Shown here: positions 1 through 8,826 of the stretch, in pieces
How the letters are laid out: the number at the start of each line of letters is the position of its first letter
How positions within the stretch are numbered: position 1 is the stretch's first letter
Source: Millionella massiliensis
GTDB taxonomy: Bacteria > Bacteroidota > Bacteroidia > Bacteroidales > Rikenellaceae
NCBI RefSeq assembly: GCF_900104655.1
Contig: NZ_FNWD01000002.1
Span: 2,588,246-2,652,245 of the forward strand
Length of the DNA stretch: 64,000 nucleotides
Reading direction: 5' to 3'
Translations under genes and position numbers: made by a program
Notes under the pieces: model-generated
The model's database searches: none
The model's input: only the letters and a program-made list of their open reading frames with translations
What the model was told of the DNA's origin: nothing

Positions 1-559
1 CAATCCACGAAAAGTTTTGCATGCCGGAGCCGAAGCGTAGTGCGAGCCGTTTCCGGGCGAAGACGGCCAGTTTGGGAAAGGCGCCGCCGTCGGGCGACAA
101 CACCACGCCGAAGCGCATGGTGATCCAGCGGATGTCGTCGGGAAGCTGTGCGACTTCGTGTTCCCAGTCGTGGCAGAGCCGGGCCAGAAAACCGTCGCCC
201 TGCCGGGCATCCGATTCGGCGTAACACCCCTCCGAAGGGTAGTAACCGACGGCCGAGGCGGAGAGAAACAGACGCGGGCGGTGTTCCAGCGTGCGGAGCG
301 TTTCGACCAGTGTGCGGGTGGTTTCGATCCGGCTTCGGTAGAGTTCCGCTTTGTAAGCATCGGTCCAGTAGCGGTCGATGGTGGCACCGGCCAGGTTGAT
401 GACCGCGTCGCACCCGGTGAGCGCGGCGGCCAAAACGCTGCGTTTCGCAGGGGTGAAAAATTCTCTGCGCAGAGGGATGATTTCGTCTCCGCGTTGTTTC
501 AAGTGGGTCGATAGGTGGCTTCCGATAAGTCCCGTAGCGCCGCTGATCGCTATTCTCAT
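1..559 (-). CDS. TIGR01777-family NAD(P)-dependent sugar epimerase-like protein (3' end cut off)
   Basis: Reading the minus strand from the ATG at 559 gives an SDR-fold protein beginning MRIAISGATGLIGSHL, with the nucleotide-binding GATGLIGSH loop at residues 7-15, INLAGA near residue 56 and an SASAVGYYP catalytic strand with Ser/Tyr near residue 105. This order is typical of the TIGR01777 (YfcH/SDR39U1) family, which is usually about 300 residues. Only about 186 residues are visible because the gene runs off the left edge of the window. The substrate of the family is unknown, so no specific reaction is assigned. The gene lies downstream of the glycosyltransferase on the same strand, about 160 bp away. 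Confidence 0.88.
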   Translation of the reverse strand, partial: MRIAISGATGLIGSHLSTHLKQRGDEIIPLRREFFTPAKRSVLAAALTGCDAVINLAGATIDRYWTDAYKAELYRSRIETTRTLVETLRTLEHRPRLFLSASAVGYYPSEGCYAESDARQGDGFLARLCHDWEHEVAQLPDDIRWITMRFGVVLSPDGGAFPKLAVFARKRLALRFGSGMQNFSWI

Positions 560-717
560 GATGCTTCTCTCCTCTCGACTCTTTTCCGGATCCCTTGGAC
601 TATTCGATTGAATGTCAGTGTGATCGTTGTGAGTATTCGTCAGTGATCACCGGGAGCCGGGGGCTGGGTGCGAGTCGATGCCGATCATACAGCAGATTTC
701 GTGCCGGAATGTGAAAT
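560..717. other. Spacer between glycosyltransferase and epimerase
   Basis: This is a 158-bp gap between two minus-strand genes. No clear promoter box, hairpin or small ORF stands out. Confidence 0.4.
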
Positions 718-1878
718 TCAATCGGCATTTTCGATCAGGAGGCGACAGTACAGGTCGGGATTATAGAATTTTTGTACCCGTTCTCGCCCCTTTTGTCCCA
801 GAGCGGCGGCCTGATCGGGGTGGTCGACGAGTCGGCGCAGGGTGTCGGCCAAAGCGGTTGCCGAACCGGCCGGGTAGATGGCTCCGCAGGTGCCGTCGGC
901 CACGACCTCGGGCAGACCGGCCAGGGCGGGAACAACCACCGGGGCGCCATAGTACATCGCTTCGATGACCGACAGCGGGAACCCTTCGTACCAGCGGCTG
1001 GCTGTGACCACGGCGCAGGCTCCGGCATAGAGGTCGGCCAGTTGCGGCTTGTCCAACTGCCCCAGCAGGGTCACGTTGGCGGGTGTGGGGGGAAGGATAT
1101 AGTCTTCGGCTGCCTGTCCGGCAATGCGGAATTCGATCCCGGGCAGGAGGCGGGCCGCTTCGAAGAGCAGGTCGATTCCCTTTTCGCGGCTCAGGCGTCC
1201 GGCGTAGGCAATGTAGGGTGTTGCTCCCTGCGGTTGGGATGTGGGAGCGGGCATGGTTCCCGGGTCGATGCAGTTGGGTACGACGGCGAATCGTTCGACG
1301 GGGATACCGGTGTAGTGGCTGAGACGGTCGCGCTGGAAGGCGGTCAGGGCCAGGAACCGATCGACGTTTCGCGAAAAATAGCCCATCCGGCGGCTCCACC
1401 AGCCGCGCAGGGCATAGCCCAGACTGCCGGCGAGGCTCCCCTCGCAGCGGTGGATCAGGCAGTTCCATTCCCGTCCGGCACAGCCTCCGCAGCGTTCGCA
1501 GATTGTGCCCCCGGTGTGGAACAGGCCGGTGGGGCAGACGAGTCGGTAGTTGTGCAGGGTCATCAGTACACGGACGCGGGCTTTCCGCAACTCGGGCAGA
1601 ATGGCGGGCGAGATGACGGGGAAGAGGTTGTGAACGATGGCCGCGTCGGGCTGTTCACGGCGGACGATCTCCCGGATATCGAGCACGGAGCGCCGGTTGT
1701 AGAGGGCCGAAAAGAGTGAGGTGAGGCGTCCGAACCGCCACGTGCGGATCTCATCGTAGCTTCGCTCGTAGAGCAGCACGGTGTGTCCGCGGCTTTCGAG
1801 CAACTGTCGCTGGAGGGCCACGACCCCCTCTTCACCGCCGGGGCGGCTGTACCGGTTATGTATGATCAGGAATTTCAT
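718..1878 (-). CDS. Glycosyltransferase family 4 (GT-B fold)
   Basis: This 386-residue protein has the two Rossmann-like halves of a GT4 retaining glycosyltransferase. The N-terminal acceptor half starts MKFLIIHNRYSRPGGEE, where the glycine-rich GGEE loop is typical of the family. A Cys-rich segment at about residues 126-143 (CERCGGC and further Cys) recurs in one GT4 subgroup. The C-terminal donor half holds AGRLSREKG and the EX7E motif in YEGFPLSVIEA, which binds the nucleotide sugar. There is no signal peptide, so it should be cytosolic. It probably acts on surface glycan or LPS-type polymers, but no polysaccharide cluster is visible to define the acceptor. The start is supported by a TATCTTTA box just upstream on the minus strand. 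Confidence 0.9.
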   Translation of the reverse strand: MKFLIIHNRYSRPGGEEGVVALQRQLLESRGHTVLLYERSYDEIRTWRFGRLTSLFSALYNRRSVLDIREIVRREQPDAAIVHNLFPVISPAILPELRKARVRVLMTLHNYRLVCPTGLFHTGGTICERCGGCAGREWNCLIHRCEGSLAGSLGYALRGWWSRRMGYFSRNVDRFLALTAFQRDRLSHYTGIPVERFAVVPNCIDPGTMPAPTSQPQGATPYIAYAGRLSREKGIDLLFEAARLLPGIEFRIAGQAAEDYILPPTPANVTLLGQLDKPQLADLYAGACAVVTASRWYEGFPLSVIEAMYYGAPVVVPALAGLPEVVADGTCGAIYPAGSATALADTLRRLVDHPDQAAALGQKGRERVQKFYNPDLYCRLLIENAD

Positions 1879-2285
1879 ATCCGCAGGTAAAGATACGGCT
1901 CTTTTTGCGAGTTTTCACCATCGTGCGGGAGAACTTGTGTGGTGTTTGCCGGTGTCGAACGGCATCGTTCGGAACTGTCGCTTTGTCAGGAGATTGGCAG
2001 GGGTGGAGCATGGCGGGACGGGAGGAGCCGATAGTCGTCGGGGTGTCGGGATACGAAAAAAACGATGCCCCGCAGTGTCGGACCTGTGCTGCCAGGCAGC
2101 CGTAGGTCGCACTCGCGGAGCACCGCACCCCATATTGATATGTTCTAAGATAGGTTCAATAATATATTCACTTTTCAACGTCTCAAATTCCGTGCCACGT
2201 TTTTATCCGGGCGAATCTCAATCGTTTGCGGAACACATCTAAACAGAAAACGGTATCTTTGCACACGCTAAACGAAAATAAGAAC
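1879..2285. other. Divergent intergenic region between GT4 and cstA
   Basis: This 407-bp region separates two divergent genes. It carries the minus-strand TATCTTTA-type box near the GT4 start and the cstA promoter at its right end. The middle is AT-richer around 2135-2200. Short overlapping ORFs are present but none looks coding. Confidence 0.5.
2254..2261 (+). promoter_or_regulatory. Bacteroidota -7 box (TATCTTTG) of cstA
   Basis: TATCTTTG matches TAnnTTTG and lies 24 bp before the ATG at 2286. It makes the longer in-frame start at 2226 unlikely, because that start would lie upstream of transcription initiation. Confidence 0.6.
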
Positions 2286-3719
2286 ATGATTACTTTCCTG
2301 ATTTGTCTCGCTTTGCTGATCGGGTCCTACTTTACCTATGCCCGCTATCTGGAACGCCAGTTCGGGATGGATCCTTCGGCCAAAGTCCCCTCCGAAACGA
2401 TGCGCGACGGGGTCGATTACCTGCCGTTGCCGGAGTGGAAAACGTTTCTGATCCAACTGCTTAACATCGCCGGCCTCGGTCCGATTTTTGGTGCCCTGCT
2501 CGGTGCGATGTTCGGCCCGGTGGCTTTCCTGTGGATTACGCTCGGCTCGATCTTTATCGGTGCCCTCCAGGACTACGCCAGCGGGATGATCTCGCTCAAG
2601 GAGGGTGGGCTCAGCTTCCCCGAAATCGTCGGCAAGTATATGGGAACGACCGTGCGGCAGGTGATGCGTGCCTTCACGCTCTTCCTGATGGTGTTGGTCG
2701 GTGCGGTCTTTATGGTCGGCCCGGCCGGTATCCTGGAGGGGTTCACGGGGCTGACCCAGTCGGTCTGGGTGTGGATCATCCTGGTCTATTACATCCTCGC
2801 CACGCTCCTGCCGATCGATAAGATCATCGGACGTTTCTACCCCATCTTCGGTGCGGCGCTGTTCATCATGGCGTTCGGAATTCTGGGCGTATTGATCTTA
2901 GGGCCGTACGAGATTCCGAACTTGTCGCTCGCCGCGCTCGACAACTTTACGGCCAACCCGACCGGTGCGCCGATTATTCCGATGCTGTTTATTACGATCG
3001 CCTGCGGAGCCGTTTCGGGCTTCCATGCCACGCAATCGCCGATGATGGCGCGCTGCGTGACCAACGAACGGCAGGGACGACCCGTATTTTTCGGTGCGAT
3101 GATTTCGGAAGGGATTATTGCCCTGATCTGGGCGGCTATCGGGATGGCCTTCTGGGGCGGTACCGATGGACTGGTCAATACGCTTGCCGAACACGGTAAC
3201 AATGCGGCCTGGGCGGTGGAGACCATTACGAATACCACGCTGGGCAAGGTCGGTGCTTTCCTGGCGCTGCTGGGGGTTGTGGTGGCTCCGATCACGAGCG
3301 GCGATACCGCTTTTCGTTGTGCCCGTCTGATTGCTGCCGACTTCATGCACGTCGAACAGAAACAGCTCCGGAAACGACTGATGATTTCGGTGCCGATTTT
3401 TCTGGTCGGTGTGGCCATCACCTTCATGCCGTTCGACGTGATCTGGAAGTATTTTGCCTGGGCCAATCAGGTGCTTGCCGCCATCTGTCTGTGGACCGTG
3501 ACGGTCTATCTGGCCGTGCGGCGCCGGCGGTGGATCCTCGCATTCCTGCCCGCGGCCTTTATGACTTTCATCGTGTCGTTCTATATCTTTATTGCGCCCG
3601 AGGGGCTGCGTCTGCCCTATTATACCGGGCTGATGATCGGTGCAGCCATCACGTTGGTGATTGTTGTGGTCATGGCCCGTTATCTGCGTCTGGCTTGGCA
3701 GGGGCGCATCGTGGCCTGA
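2286..3719 (+). CDS. cstA: CstA-family carbon starvation / pyruvate transporter
   Basis: This is a 477-residue polytopic inner-membrane protein. Family hallmarks include TYARYLERQFG near the N-terminus, AGLGPIFGALLGAMFGP, the GSIFIGALQDYASGM segment, and the HATQSPMMARC and SGDTAFRCARL loops. CstA proteins import pyruvate and, in some bacteria, peptides during carbon limitation. This version is shorter than the roughly 700-residue enterobacterial CstA, as is usual in Bacteroidota. The start at 2286 is preferred over 2226 because of the promoter box at 2254. It is a single-gene unit closed by the hairpin at 3772-3818. The substrate is inferred from the family. Confidence 0.92.
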   Translation: MITFLICLALLIGSYFTYARYLERQFGMDPSAKVPSETMRDGVDYLPLPEWKTFLIQLLNIAGLGPIFGALLGAMFGPVAFLWITLGSIFIGALQDYASGMISLKEGGLSFPEIVGKYMGTTVRQVMRAFTLFLMVLVGAVFMVGPAGILEGFTGLTQSVWVWIILVYYILATLLPIDKIIGRFYPIFGAALFIMAFGILGVLILGPYEIPNLSLAALDNFTANPTGAPIIPMLFITIACGAVSGFHATQSPMMARCVTNERQGRPVFFGAMISEGIIALIWAAIGMAFWGGTDGLVNTLAEHGNNAAWAVETITNTTLGKVGAFLALLGVVVAPITSGDTAFRCARLIAADFMHVEQKQLRKRLMISVPIFLVGVAITFMPFDVIWKYFAWANQVLAAICLWTVTVYLAVRRRRWILAFLPAAFMTFIVSFYIFIAPEGLRLPYYTGLMIGAAITLVIVVVMARYLRLAWQGRIVA

Positions 3720-3771
3720 ATGGATAGAGAGAGATATCCGTGGCGATCATCGGGTCGCCGAACGGAATAAT

Positions 3772-3818
3772 AAAGCAGGAGGAGCAACGCTTTGACGGGT
3801 TGCTCCTCCTGCTTTTTT
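3772..3818. terminator. Bidirectional intrinsic terminator between cstA and hydF
   Basis: Perfect 17-bp arms (AAAGCAGGAGGAGCAAC at 3772-3788 and its complement at 3799-3815) have an A-run on the left and T6 on the right, so the hairpin can serve the convergent cstA and hydF. Confidence 0.85.
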
Positions 3819-3843
3819 GTGGTGGGCGAAGAGAGGACCGCGG

Positions 3844-4953
3844 TTACCGGATGCGCAGTTTGCGGATCAGCATGCCGTAGTTGGTGATGGGTACGCCATT
3901 CTGCCGGACGGCATGGATGCGGGCCTGGATCATGCGGCGGGTCGAGACGCAACCGCCGCACTGGATGGCCAGTGCGTAGTAGCCCGGAGTGGCGTGAAGT
4001 TCGGCCGGAAGCGGGTCGCGGCCGCTCACGAAGGTGAAGTGCAGGTCGTCGATGCGGGTATATTCGCGGAGCCAACCGGGAATCTTGGTCCGGCCGATGT
4101 CGTCGCAGGTGACCTGGTGCGAGCAGTTTTCGATAATCAGAATGCGGTCGCCGGGTCGCAGGCGGTCTACGGCTGCGAGCCCTTCGGCGTAGGCCGTTTT
4201 GTCGCCTTTCTGTTCGGCGAGCAGCACGCTGAAGGAGGTGACCTCGGTGTCGGGGCAGAGGCGTTGGACAGTGGCCGAGACTTCGCGAAATGCCTGGCTG
4301 TCGGTGACGATCAGTCGGGGAACGGTTGTCTGCAGGGCGTTTTCGAGTTGGTCGGGTTGTACGACGAGGGCCATGGCGCCCTGATCGAGCGCTGCCCGAA
4401 GTGTCTGTACCTGTGGCAGGATAAGGCGTCCGGCCGGAGCAGCGCTGTCGATGGGGCAGACCAGCAGAATCGGGTCGCCGGGGGCGATCGTTCGGTTGCC
4501 GAACAGCGGAGGCGTCGCCTGGCTCTGTTCCGGGATGCCGGTGCGGATGCGGTTCAGAATCTCGTCGGTGGTCAGGCGGCTGGCCCGTTCGGGCAGCACC
4601 ACGACCGGGATGTCGTTGGCCCGGATGGTGTCCAAGATCTTTTGTTCGGCGGGCCCCGGCTCCGAACCGACGAGCAGCAGCAGGGCCAGATCGACTTCCG
4701 TCAGGGTTTGCAGGCTCTTCTGTACGCGCTGTCGTCCCAGGGGGCTTTCGGTGTCGTCCAGACCGGCGGTGTCGATGAAGATGACGGAGCCGTAGCCGAT
4801 GATCTCGAACGATCGGCGCACGGGGTCGGTCGTGGTTCCCGCCTGGGGCGAGACGATGGCGGTCTGCTGGCCGGTGAGGCGGTTCAGCAGGCTGCTTTTG
4901 CCGGCATTGGTCAGACCGTAGATGCCGATATGCGGGGTTTGTTCGCGTCCCAT
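3844..4953 (-). CDS. hydF: [FeFe]-hydrogenase H-cluster maturation GTPase HydF
   Basis: This 369-residue protein has an N-terminal TrmE-like GTPase domain (P-loop GLTNAGKS at residues 13-20, DTAGLDD near 61-67) followed by dimerisation and cluster-binding domains. C277-x-H279 and C332-G-G-C335 are the iron-sulfur ligands of the family, and the PITNYG C-terminus is typical. HydF is the scaffold on which HydE and HydG products are assembled into the 2Fe subcluster before transfer to the hydrogenase. The residue before the last CxxC is Gln331 where many homologs have His. It follows cinA by 40 bp on the same strand. hydE, hydG and a hydrogenase are not in this window, and their presence elsewhere is inferred. 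Confidence 0.93.
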   Translation of the reverse strand: MGREQTPHIGIYGLTNAGKSSLLNRLTGQQTAIVSPQAGTTTDPVRRSFEIIGYGSVIFIDTAGLDDTESPLGRQRVQKSLQTLTEVDLALLLLVGSEPGPAEQKILDTIRANDIPVVVLPERASRLTTDEILNRIRTGIPEQSQATPPLFGNRTIAPGDPILLVCPIDSAAPAGRLILPQVQTLRAALDQGAMALVVQPDQLENALQTTVPRLIVTDSQAFREVSATVQRLCPDTEVTSFSVLLAEQKGDKTAYAEGLAAVDRLRPGDRILIIENCSHQVTCDDIGRTKIPGWLREYTRIDDLHFTFVSGRDPLPAELHATPGYYALAIQCGGCVSTRRMIQARIHAVRQNGVPITNYGMLIRKLRIR

Positions 4954-4993
4954 AGGGTGGATCGTGTGCGGGGTTGTCGGGTCGACAGCCTGG

Positions 4994-6301
4994 CTAAAGC
5001 ATCCCGGTCTGCTGGAAGGCGTCGGAGAGACCCAGCAGGTGGAGCCGGAGCATGTTCAGGGCATGGGTGGCGGCCCGTTCGATATTTTGTTCGCGGAGCT
5101 CGCTGAAGTGCATCAGTCGGGCGGCGGTGCAGACGGTGTTATCGGTATCGCGCCAGGCGATGGCGATCCAAACCGTACCGACCGGTTTTTCGGGAGTTCC
5201 GCCGCCGGGACCGGCAATGCCGGTGGTGGCGACGCCATAGTCGGCGCCGAAACGTTCGAGGGCACCGGCGGCCATCTGTCGGGCTACCGGTTCGCTCACG
5301 GCGCCGTACTGTTCGATGTCAGCGGCTCGGACGCCGAGCAGCTTGGCTTTGGCCGCATTGGAGTAGGAGGTGACGCCGCCGAGGTAGTAGTCCGAGGCAC
5401 CGGCCATGGCGGTGATTCGGGCGGAGATGGAGCCTCCGGTGCACGATTCGGCCACGGCGAGGGTCTGATGGCGTTCCTGCAGGAGGGCGGCCACGGCCGA
5501 TTCGACGCTGGCGGGTTCGTAGCCGAGCATGTATGGGGCGATGTGGTGGCGCAGCAGGTCGAACTGACGGTCGATCTCGCGGTTGGCGGTGGTCACGTCG
5601 ACGTCGTAGGCCGAGAGGCGCAGCCGGATGCCGCGGGCGTTGGGCAGGTAGGCGAGGTGGAGCCAGTCGGGCAGCGCGTCTTCCCACGGGGCGATGGCCA
5701 GCGCCATGGCCGATTCGGCCATGCCGAAGGTAATCATCGTGCGGTGGACGACGGACCGCAGGGCAAAATGTTGCCGCAGCTGGGGAATGACGTGTTCGGT
5801 GACGAGGGTCTTCATCTCGAACGGAACGCCGGGCAGCGAGAAGAGCAGTCGGGGCTGCGTGTCGGTACGGCCCGGACGGACGAACATCATGCCGGGAGCC
5901 GTCCCCACGCGGTTGGGCAGTACCGTGCAGCCGCGCGGCACGAGGGCCTGTGCCTGGTTCAACTCGTTGAAGTCGATGCCGCGCTCGGCGGTCATCCGGC
6001 GGACGTGTTCATAGACTTCGGGGTCGCGTTCGAGGGGGCTGCCGAGATAGTCGGCCAGGGTCTTTTTCGTGATGTCGTCTTTGGTGGGGCCCAGACCGCC
6101 GGTCATGATGACGACGTCGGCGCGTCCGAGGGCGCTGTCCACGGCGCCGCGGATCTCGTCGGCCTGGTCGTGGACCGATACGATCCGGTCGATCTGTGCG
6201 CCGATCCGCCCAAGCTGTTGCCCGATCCAGGCGGAGTTGGTGTCGACGACCTGTCCGATCAGGAGCTCGTCGCCGACGGTGATGATTTCTACGCTTACCA
6301 T
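4994..6301 (-). CDS. cinA: CinA-family protein (MoaB-like domain plus NMN deamidase domain)
   Basis: This 435-residue two-domain protein has the family's full length. Residues 1-170 form the MoaB/CinA-N domain (ITVGDELLIGQVVDTNSAWI; MTGGLGPTKDDITKKTLA). The C-terminal PncC-type amidohydrolase domain shows AESCTGGSISARIT, GGVTSYSN and TTGIAGPGGGTPEKPVGTVW. Characterised CinA and PncC proteins hydrolyse nicotinamide mononucleotide to nicotinate mononucleotide, recycling the by-product of DNA ligase. It is cytosolic and lies 40 bp upstream of hydF and 178 bp downstream of pyrD on the same strand, so partial co-transcription is possible. Confidence 0.93.
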   Translation of the reverse strand: MVSVEIITVGDELLIGQVVDTNSAWIGQQLGRIGAQIDRIVSVHDQADEIRGAVDSALGRADVVIMTGGLGPTKDDITKKTLADYLGSPLERDPEVYEHVRRMTAERGIDFNELNQAQALVPRGCTVLPNRVGTAPGMMFVRPGRTDTQPRLLFSLPGVPFEMKTLVTEHVIPQLRQHFALRSVVHRTMITFGMAESAMALAIAPWEDALPDWLHLAYLPNARGIRLRLSAYDVDVTTANREIDRQFDLLRHHIAPYMLGYEPASVESAVAALLQERHQTLAVAESCTGGSISARITAMAGASDYYLGGVTSYSNAAKAKLLGVRAADIEQYGAVSEPVARQMAAGALERFGADYGVATTGIAGPGGGTPEKPVGTVWIAIAWRDTDNTVCTAARLMHFSELREQNIERAATHALNMLRLHLLGLSDAFQQTGML

Positions 6302-6479
6302 GTGAGTCGTTATTCTGGTTCCGCTGTCGGCCGGGGAGGGCGTGCGGGGGCGAGCGTTGTTCTTTCGGTCGTCACGGGCCGATCCGGTCGTTCCGGAACT
6401 CTCTGCGGGGCGTAGCGGATAAAGTCGTTTCGTTGTGTAGGGGGGATTGACCGAAACGGGAAGTGCAGCGGAGGGGGGA

Positions 6480-7508
6480 TTATTTGCCGGCCAGCCGTTT
6501 GCAGATCCGTTTCATGAAGCCGGGCCCTTCGTAGATCATGCCGGAGTAGACCTGTACCAGCGAGGCGCCGGCGTCGAGCATCGCAACGGCGTCTTCGACG
6601 CTCATGATGCCGCCCACGCCGATGATGGGCAGCCGTCCTTCGGTCTTTTCGTGGATGTACCGCACCATCTCGCGGGAGCGGAGGGTCAGCGGGCCGCCGC
6701 TCAGGCCGCCTTTACCGATCTCGGTGATGCGGTTGGGGGCGCTGACCAGCCCTTCGCGCGAGGTGGTGGTGTTGGTGGCGACGATGCCGTCGATTTTGCA
6801 CGCTTCGACCACTTCGATCATCTGGTCGACCTGTTCGTAGGTCAGGTCGGGTGAGATCTTGAGCAGGATGGGGCGGTAGTCGCTCTGGCCCTGGCGGAAC
6901 TCCTTGAGGGGTTCGAGGATGGCGATGGTCGAGGCTTTGCTTTGCAGGGCGGTGAGGCAGGCCACGTTCGGGCAGCTGACGTTCACCACGAAGTAGTCGA
7001 CGTAGTCGTACAGGGCGCGGAAAGCCTTGAGGTAGTCGCACGGGGCCTGTTCGTTGGGGGTGAGGGTGTTTTTGCCGATGTTGCCGCCCACGATGATGCC
7101 GGGTTTGCGGTGGCGGAGGTTCTTCACGGCGTTCTGCACGCCGTGGTTGTTGAAGCCCATGCGGTTGATGATGGCGTGGTCTTTGGGCAGTCGGAAGCAG
7201 CGCGGTTTGGGATTCCCGTTCTGGGCTTTGGGGGTCACGGTGCCGATTTCGACGAAACCGAAGCCGAGCGCGCCGAGCATGTCATAGACTTCGGCATCCT
7301 TGTCGAAGCCGGCGGCCATGCCGATGGGGTTGGGGAATTTCAGTCCCAGCACTTCACGCTCCAGAGCCGGCGAGCGACGCACGTAGATGGCCCGCATCAC
7401 GGCGCGGGCGAAGGGTACGTAGTGCAGGATGCGCAGCAGGCGGACAATCAGATGGTGGATGGTTTCGGGTTGGAGCTTGAAGAGGAGGGGACGGAAAAGT
7501 TTATACAT
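6480..7508 (-). CDS. pyrD: Dihydroorotate dehydrogenase, class 2-like (quinone)
   Basis: This 342-residue protein has the N-terminal helical membrane-association segment of class 2 enzymes (MYKLFRPLLFKLQPETIHH) followed by the FMN barrel: NPIGMAAGFDKDAEVYDML, EIGTVTPKAQNGNPKPRCFR, INRMGFNNHG and a late LVQVYSGMIYEGPG phosphate site. It oxidises dihydroorotate to orotate in pyrimidine synthesis and passes electrons to menaquinone at the inner membrane. In the active-site motif N176-V-S-C179-P-N, a Cys sits where E. coli PyrD has its Ser175 base. A TACCTTTG promoter lies about 20 bp upstream at 7528-7535 (minus). carAB, in the same pathway, lies at 44822-49164. Confidence 0.94.
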   Translation of the reverse strand: MYKLFRPLLFKLQPETIHHLIVRLLRILHYVPFARAVMRAIYVRRSPALEREVLGLKFPNPIGMAAGFDKDAEVYDMLGALGFGFVEIGTVTPKAQNGNPKPRCFRLPKDHAIINRMGFNNHGVQNAVKNLRHRKPGIIVGGNIGKNTLTPNEQAPCDYLKAFRALYDYVDYFVVNVSCPNVACLTALQSKASTIAILEPLKEFRQGQSDYRPILLKISPDLTYEQVDQMIEVVEACKIDGIVATNTTTSREGLVSAPNRITEIGKGGLSGGPLTLRSREMVRYIHEKTEGRLPIIGVGGIMSVEDAVAMLDAGASLVQVYSGMIYEGPGFMKRICKRLAGK

Positions 7509-7527
7509 CGTGTGGCTGTAATTTTCA

Positions 7528-7535
7528 CAAAGGTA
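7528..7535 (-). promoter_or_regulatory. Bacteroidota -7 box (TACCTTTG) of pyrD
   Basis: TACCTTTG on the minus strand ends 19 bp before the pyrD ATG, giving a very short leader. Confidence 0.6.
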
Positions 7536-7799
7536 CTATAAAATTCAGGTTTTCGATGGGATTGTCCTGTGGGTGCTGTATGTTTTGCTACGGGGTGCCG
7601 GGCGAAGGGGAATGGCCATGCGACCGGAGCGGGAAACGGCAGTGGCCGTGGAGTCGTTGTTGCGGGCAGACTCTTCGGTGGCGCAGGGCATAGCCTCCTT
7701 TGCAGGAGCGCAAACAGCGTTGCAGAGTCCTCGGCGGTCAGTCACGGGACATGGGGGCGGGCTCCGTCGTCCGGCCTACCGGGCGGCGATGCGTGCAGA

Positions 7800-8813
7800 T
7801 CAAAAAAACTCTTCGCGGAAACGGTAGTTGCCGCGGAGCTCTTCGAAACGTTCCGGTTCGTGGCGCAGGGCAGCATCGTCGGTGCGGATGTTGTAGTAGG
7901 CGGGCATGTCGCGAGCCACCTCGTCCCAGGTGAGGACGGAACGGGGATGTTGGCGCGGCGCTCCGTCCGGATACCAGTCGGCGGGGAGAGGCAGGCCGAG
8001 AAAGGCTGCCACTGTGCGGACGGACATGGCGGTTCCCATGGCCTTGCCCTGGAGCGAGTAGCCGGCGATGTGGGGTGTGGCGAGGGCGGTCATGCCCAGC
8101 AACTCGCGGTCGATGTCGGGTTCGTGGCCCCAGACGTCGAGGGCGGCCTGTGCGACCTGCCCGCTGCGCAGTGCCGCTTTGAGGGCGGCTTCATCGACCA
8201 CTTCGCCGCGCGAACTGTTCAGGAAAATCGTGCCGGGACGCATGGCGGCGAAAAACGAGGTGGAGGCCATGCCGCGGGTCGTGTCGTCGAGCAGGACGTG
8301 GGTCGTGACCACGTCGGCCCGGCGCAGCAGCTCCTCCTGCGTGACGAACGCTTCGGTGCCGGCTTCGCCGCGCGAACGGCGCGGCGGGTCGCAGCAGAGA
8401 ACGTCGAATCCGACGGCTTCGGCCGCGTGACGGATGGCGCTGCCCACGTTGCCGACGCCGATGATTCCGAGGGTCGTCCCGGCGGGGCGAACCTCCAGCG
8501 CAAGCAGGACGGCGAAAACCCATTGCAGCACGCCGCGGGCATTGCACCCCGCGGCAGTGGCTACGCGGATTCCCCGCTCGCGGCAGTAACGGGTGTCGAT
8601 GTGGTCATAGCCGATGGTGGCCGTGGCGATCAGCCGCACGCGGCTGCCGTCGAGCAGCGCGGCATTGCAGCGGGTGCGGGTGCGGATTACGAGCACGTCG
8701 GCCGTGCGGACAGCCGCAGCGTCGATCTTGCCTCCGGGCAGGTACGCCACCTCGGCGTATGGCTCGAAGACCCCTTGTATGAAGGGGATTTTGTCGTCGA
8801 TTACGATTTTCAT
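7800..8813 (-). CDS. pdxB: 4-phosphoerythronate dehydrogenase (pyridoxal phosphate synthesis)
   Basis: This 337-residue member of the D-2-hydroxyacid dehydrogenase superfamily has the PdxB pattern: IVIDDKIPFIQG at the N-terminus, RTRTRCNAALL, IGYDHIDT, the NAD-binding GIIGVGNVGSAI, NSSRGEVVDE, DVWGHEPDI and ATPHIAGYSLQGK, followed by the PdxB C-terminal dimerisation tail. It converts 4-phospho-D-erythronate to the 2-oxo acid in the DXP-dependent PLP pathway; pdxA, two steps on, lies at 39290-40483. The ATG at 8813 starts the conserved domain, and the longer frame to 8972 is rejected because a TACCTTTG box lies at 8819-8826. That places the promoter almost on the start codon. Confidence 0.92.
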   Translation of the reverse strand: MKIVIDDKIPFIQGVFEPYAEVAYLPGGKIDAAAVRTADVLVIRTRTRCNAALLDGSRVRLIATATIGYDHIDTRYCRERGIRVATAAGCNARGVLQWVFAVLLALEVRPAGTTLGIIGVGNVGSAIRHAAEAVGFDVLCCDPPRRSRGEAGTEAFVTQEELLRRADVVTTHVLLDDTTRGMASTSFFAAMRPGTIFLNSSRGEVVDEAALKAALRSGQVAQAALDVWGHEPDIDRELLGMTALATPHIAGYSLQGKAMGTAMSVRTVAAFLGLPLPADWYPDGAPRQHPRSVLTWDEVARDMPAYYNIRTDDAALRHEPERFEELRGNYRFREEFF

Positions 8814-8818
8814 ATTCC

Positions 8819-8826
8819 CAAAGGTA
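8819..8826 (-). promoter_or_regulatory. Bacteroidota -7 box (TACCTTTG) abutting the pdxB start
   Basis: Only five bases separate the box from the ATG at 8813. As initiation in this phylum is a few bases past the box, the pdxB mRNA should be leaderless or nearly so. Confidence 0.5.

Noticed and set aside
3817-7541. Long plus-strand frames opposite hydF, cinA and pyrD
   Set aside because: All are antisense to conserved genes, with no start signals or family signatures.
7541-7799. Small gene in the pdxB-pyrD gap
   Set aside because: Overlapping short ORFs exist in several frames, but none has a start signal, a signal peptide or a recognisable motif.
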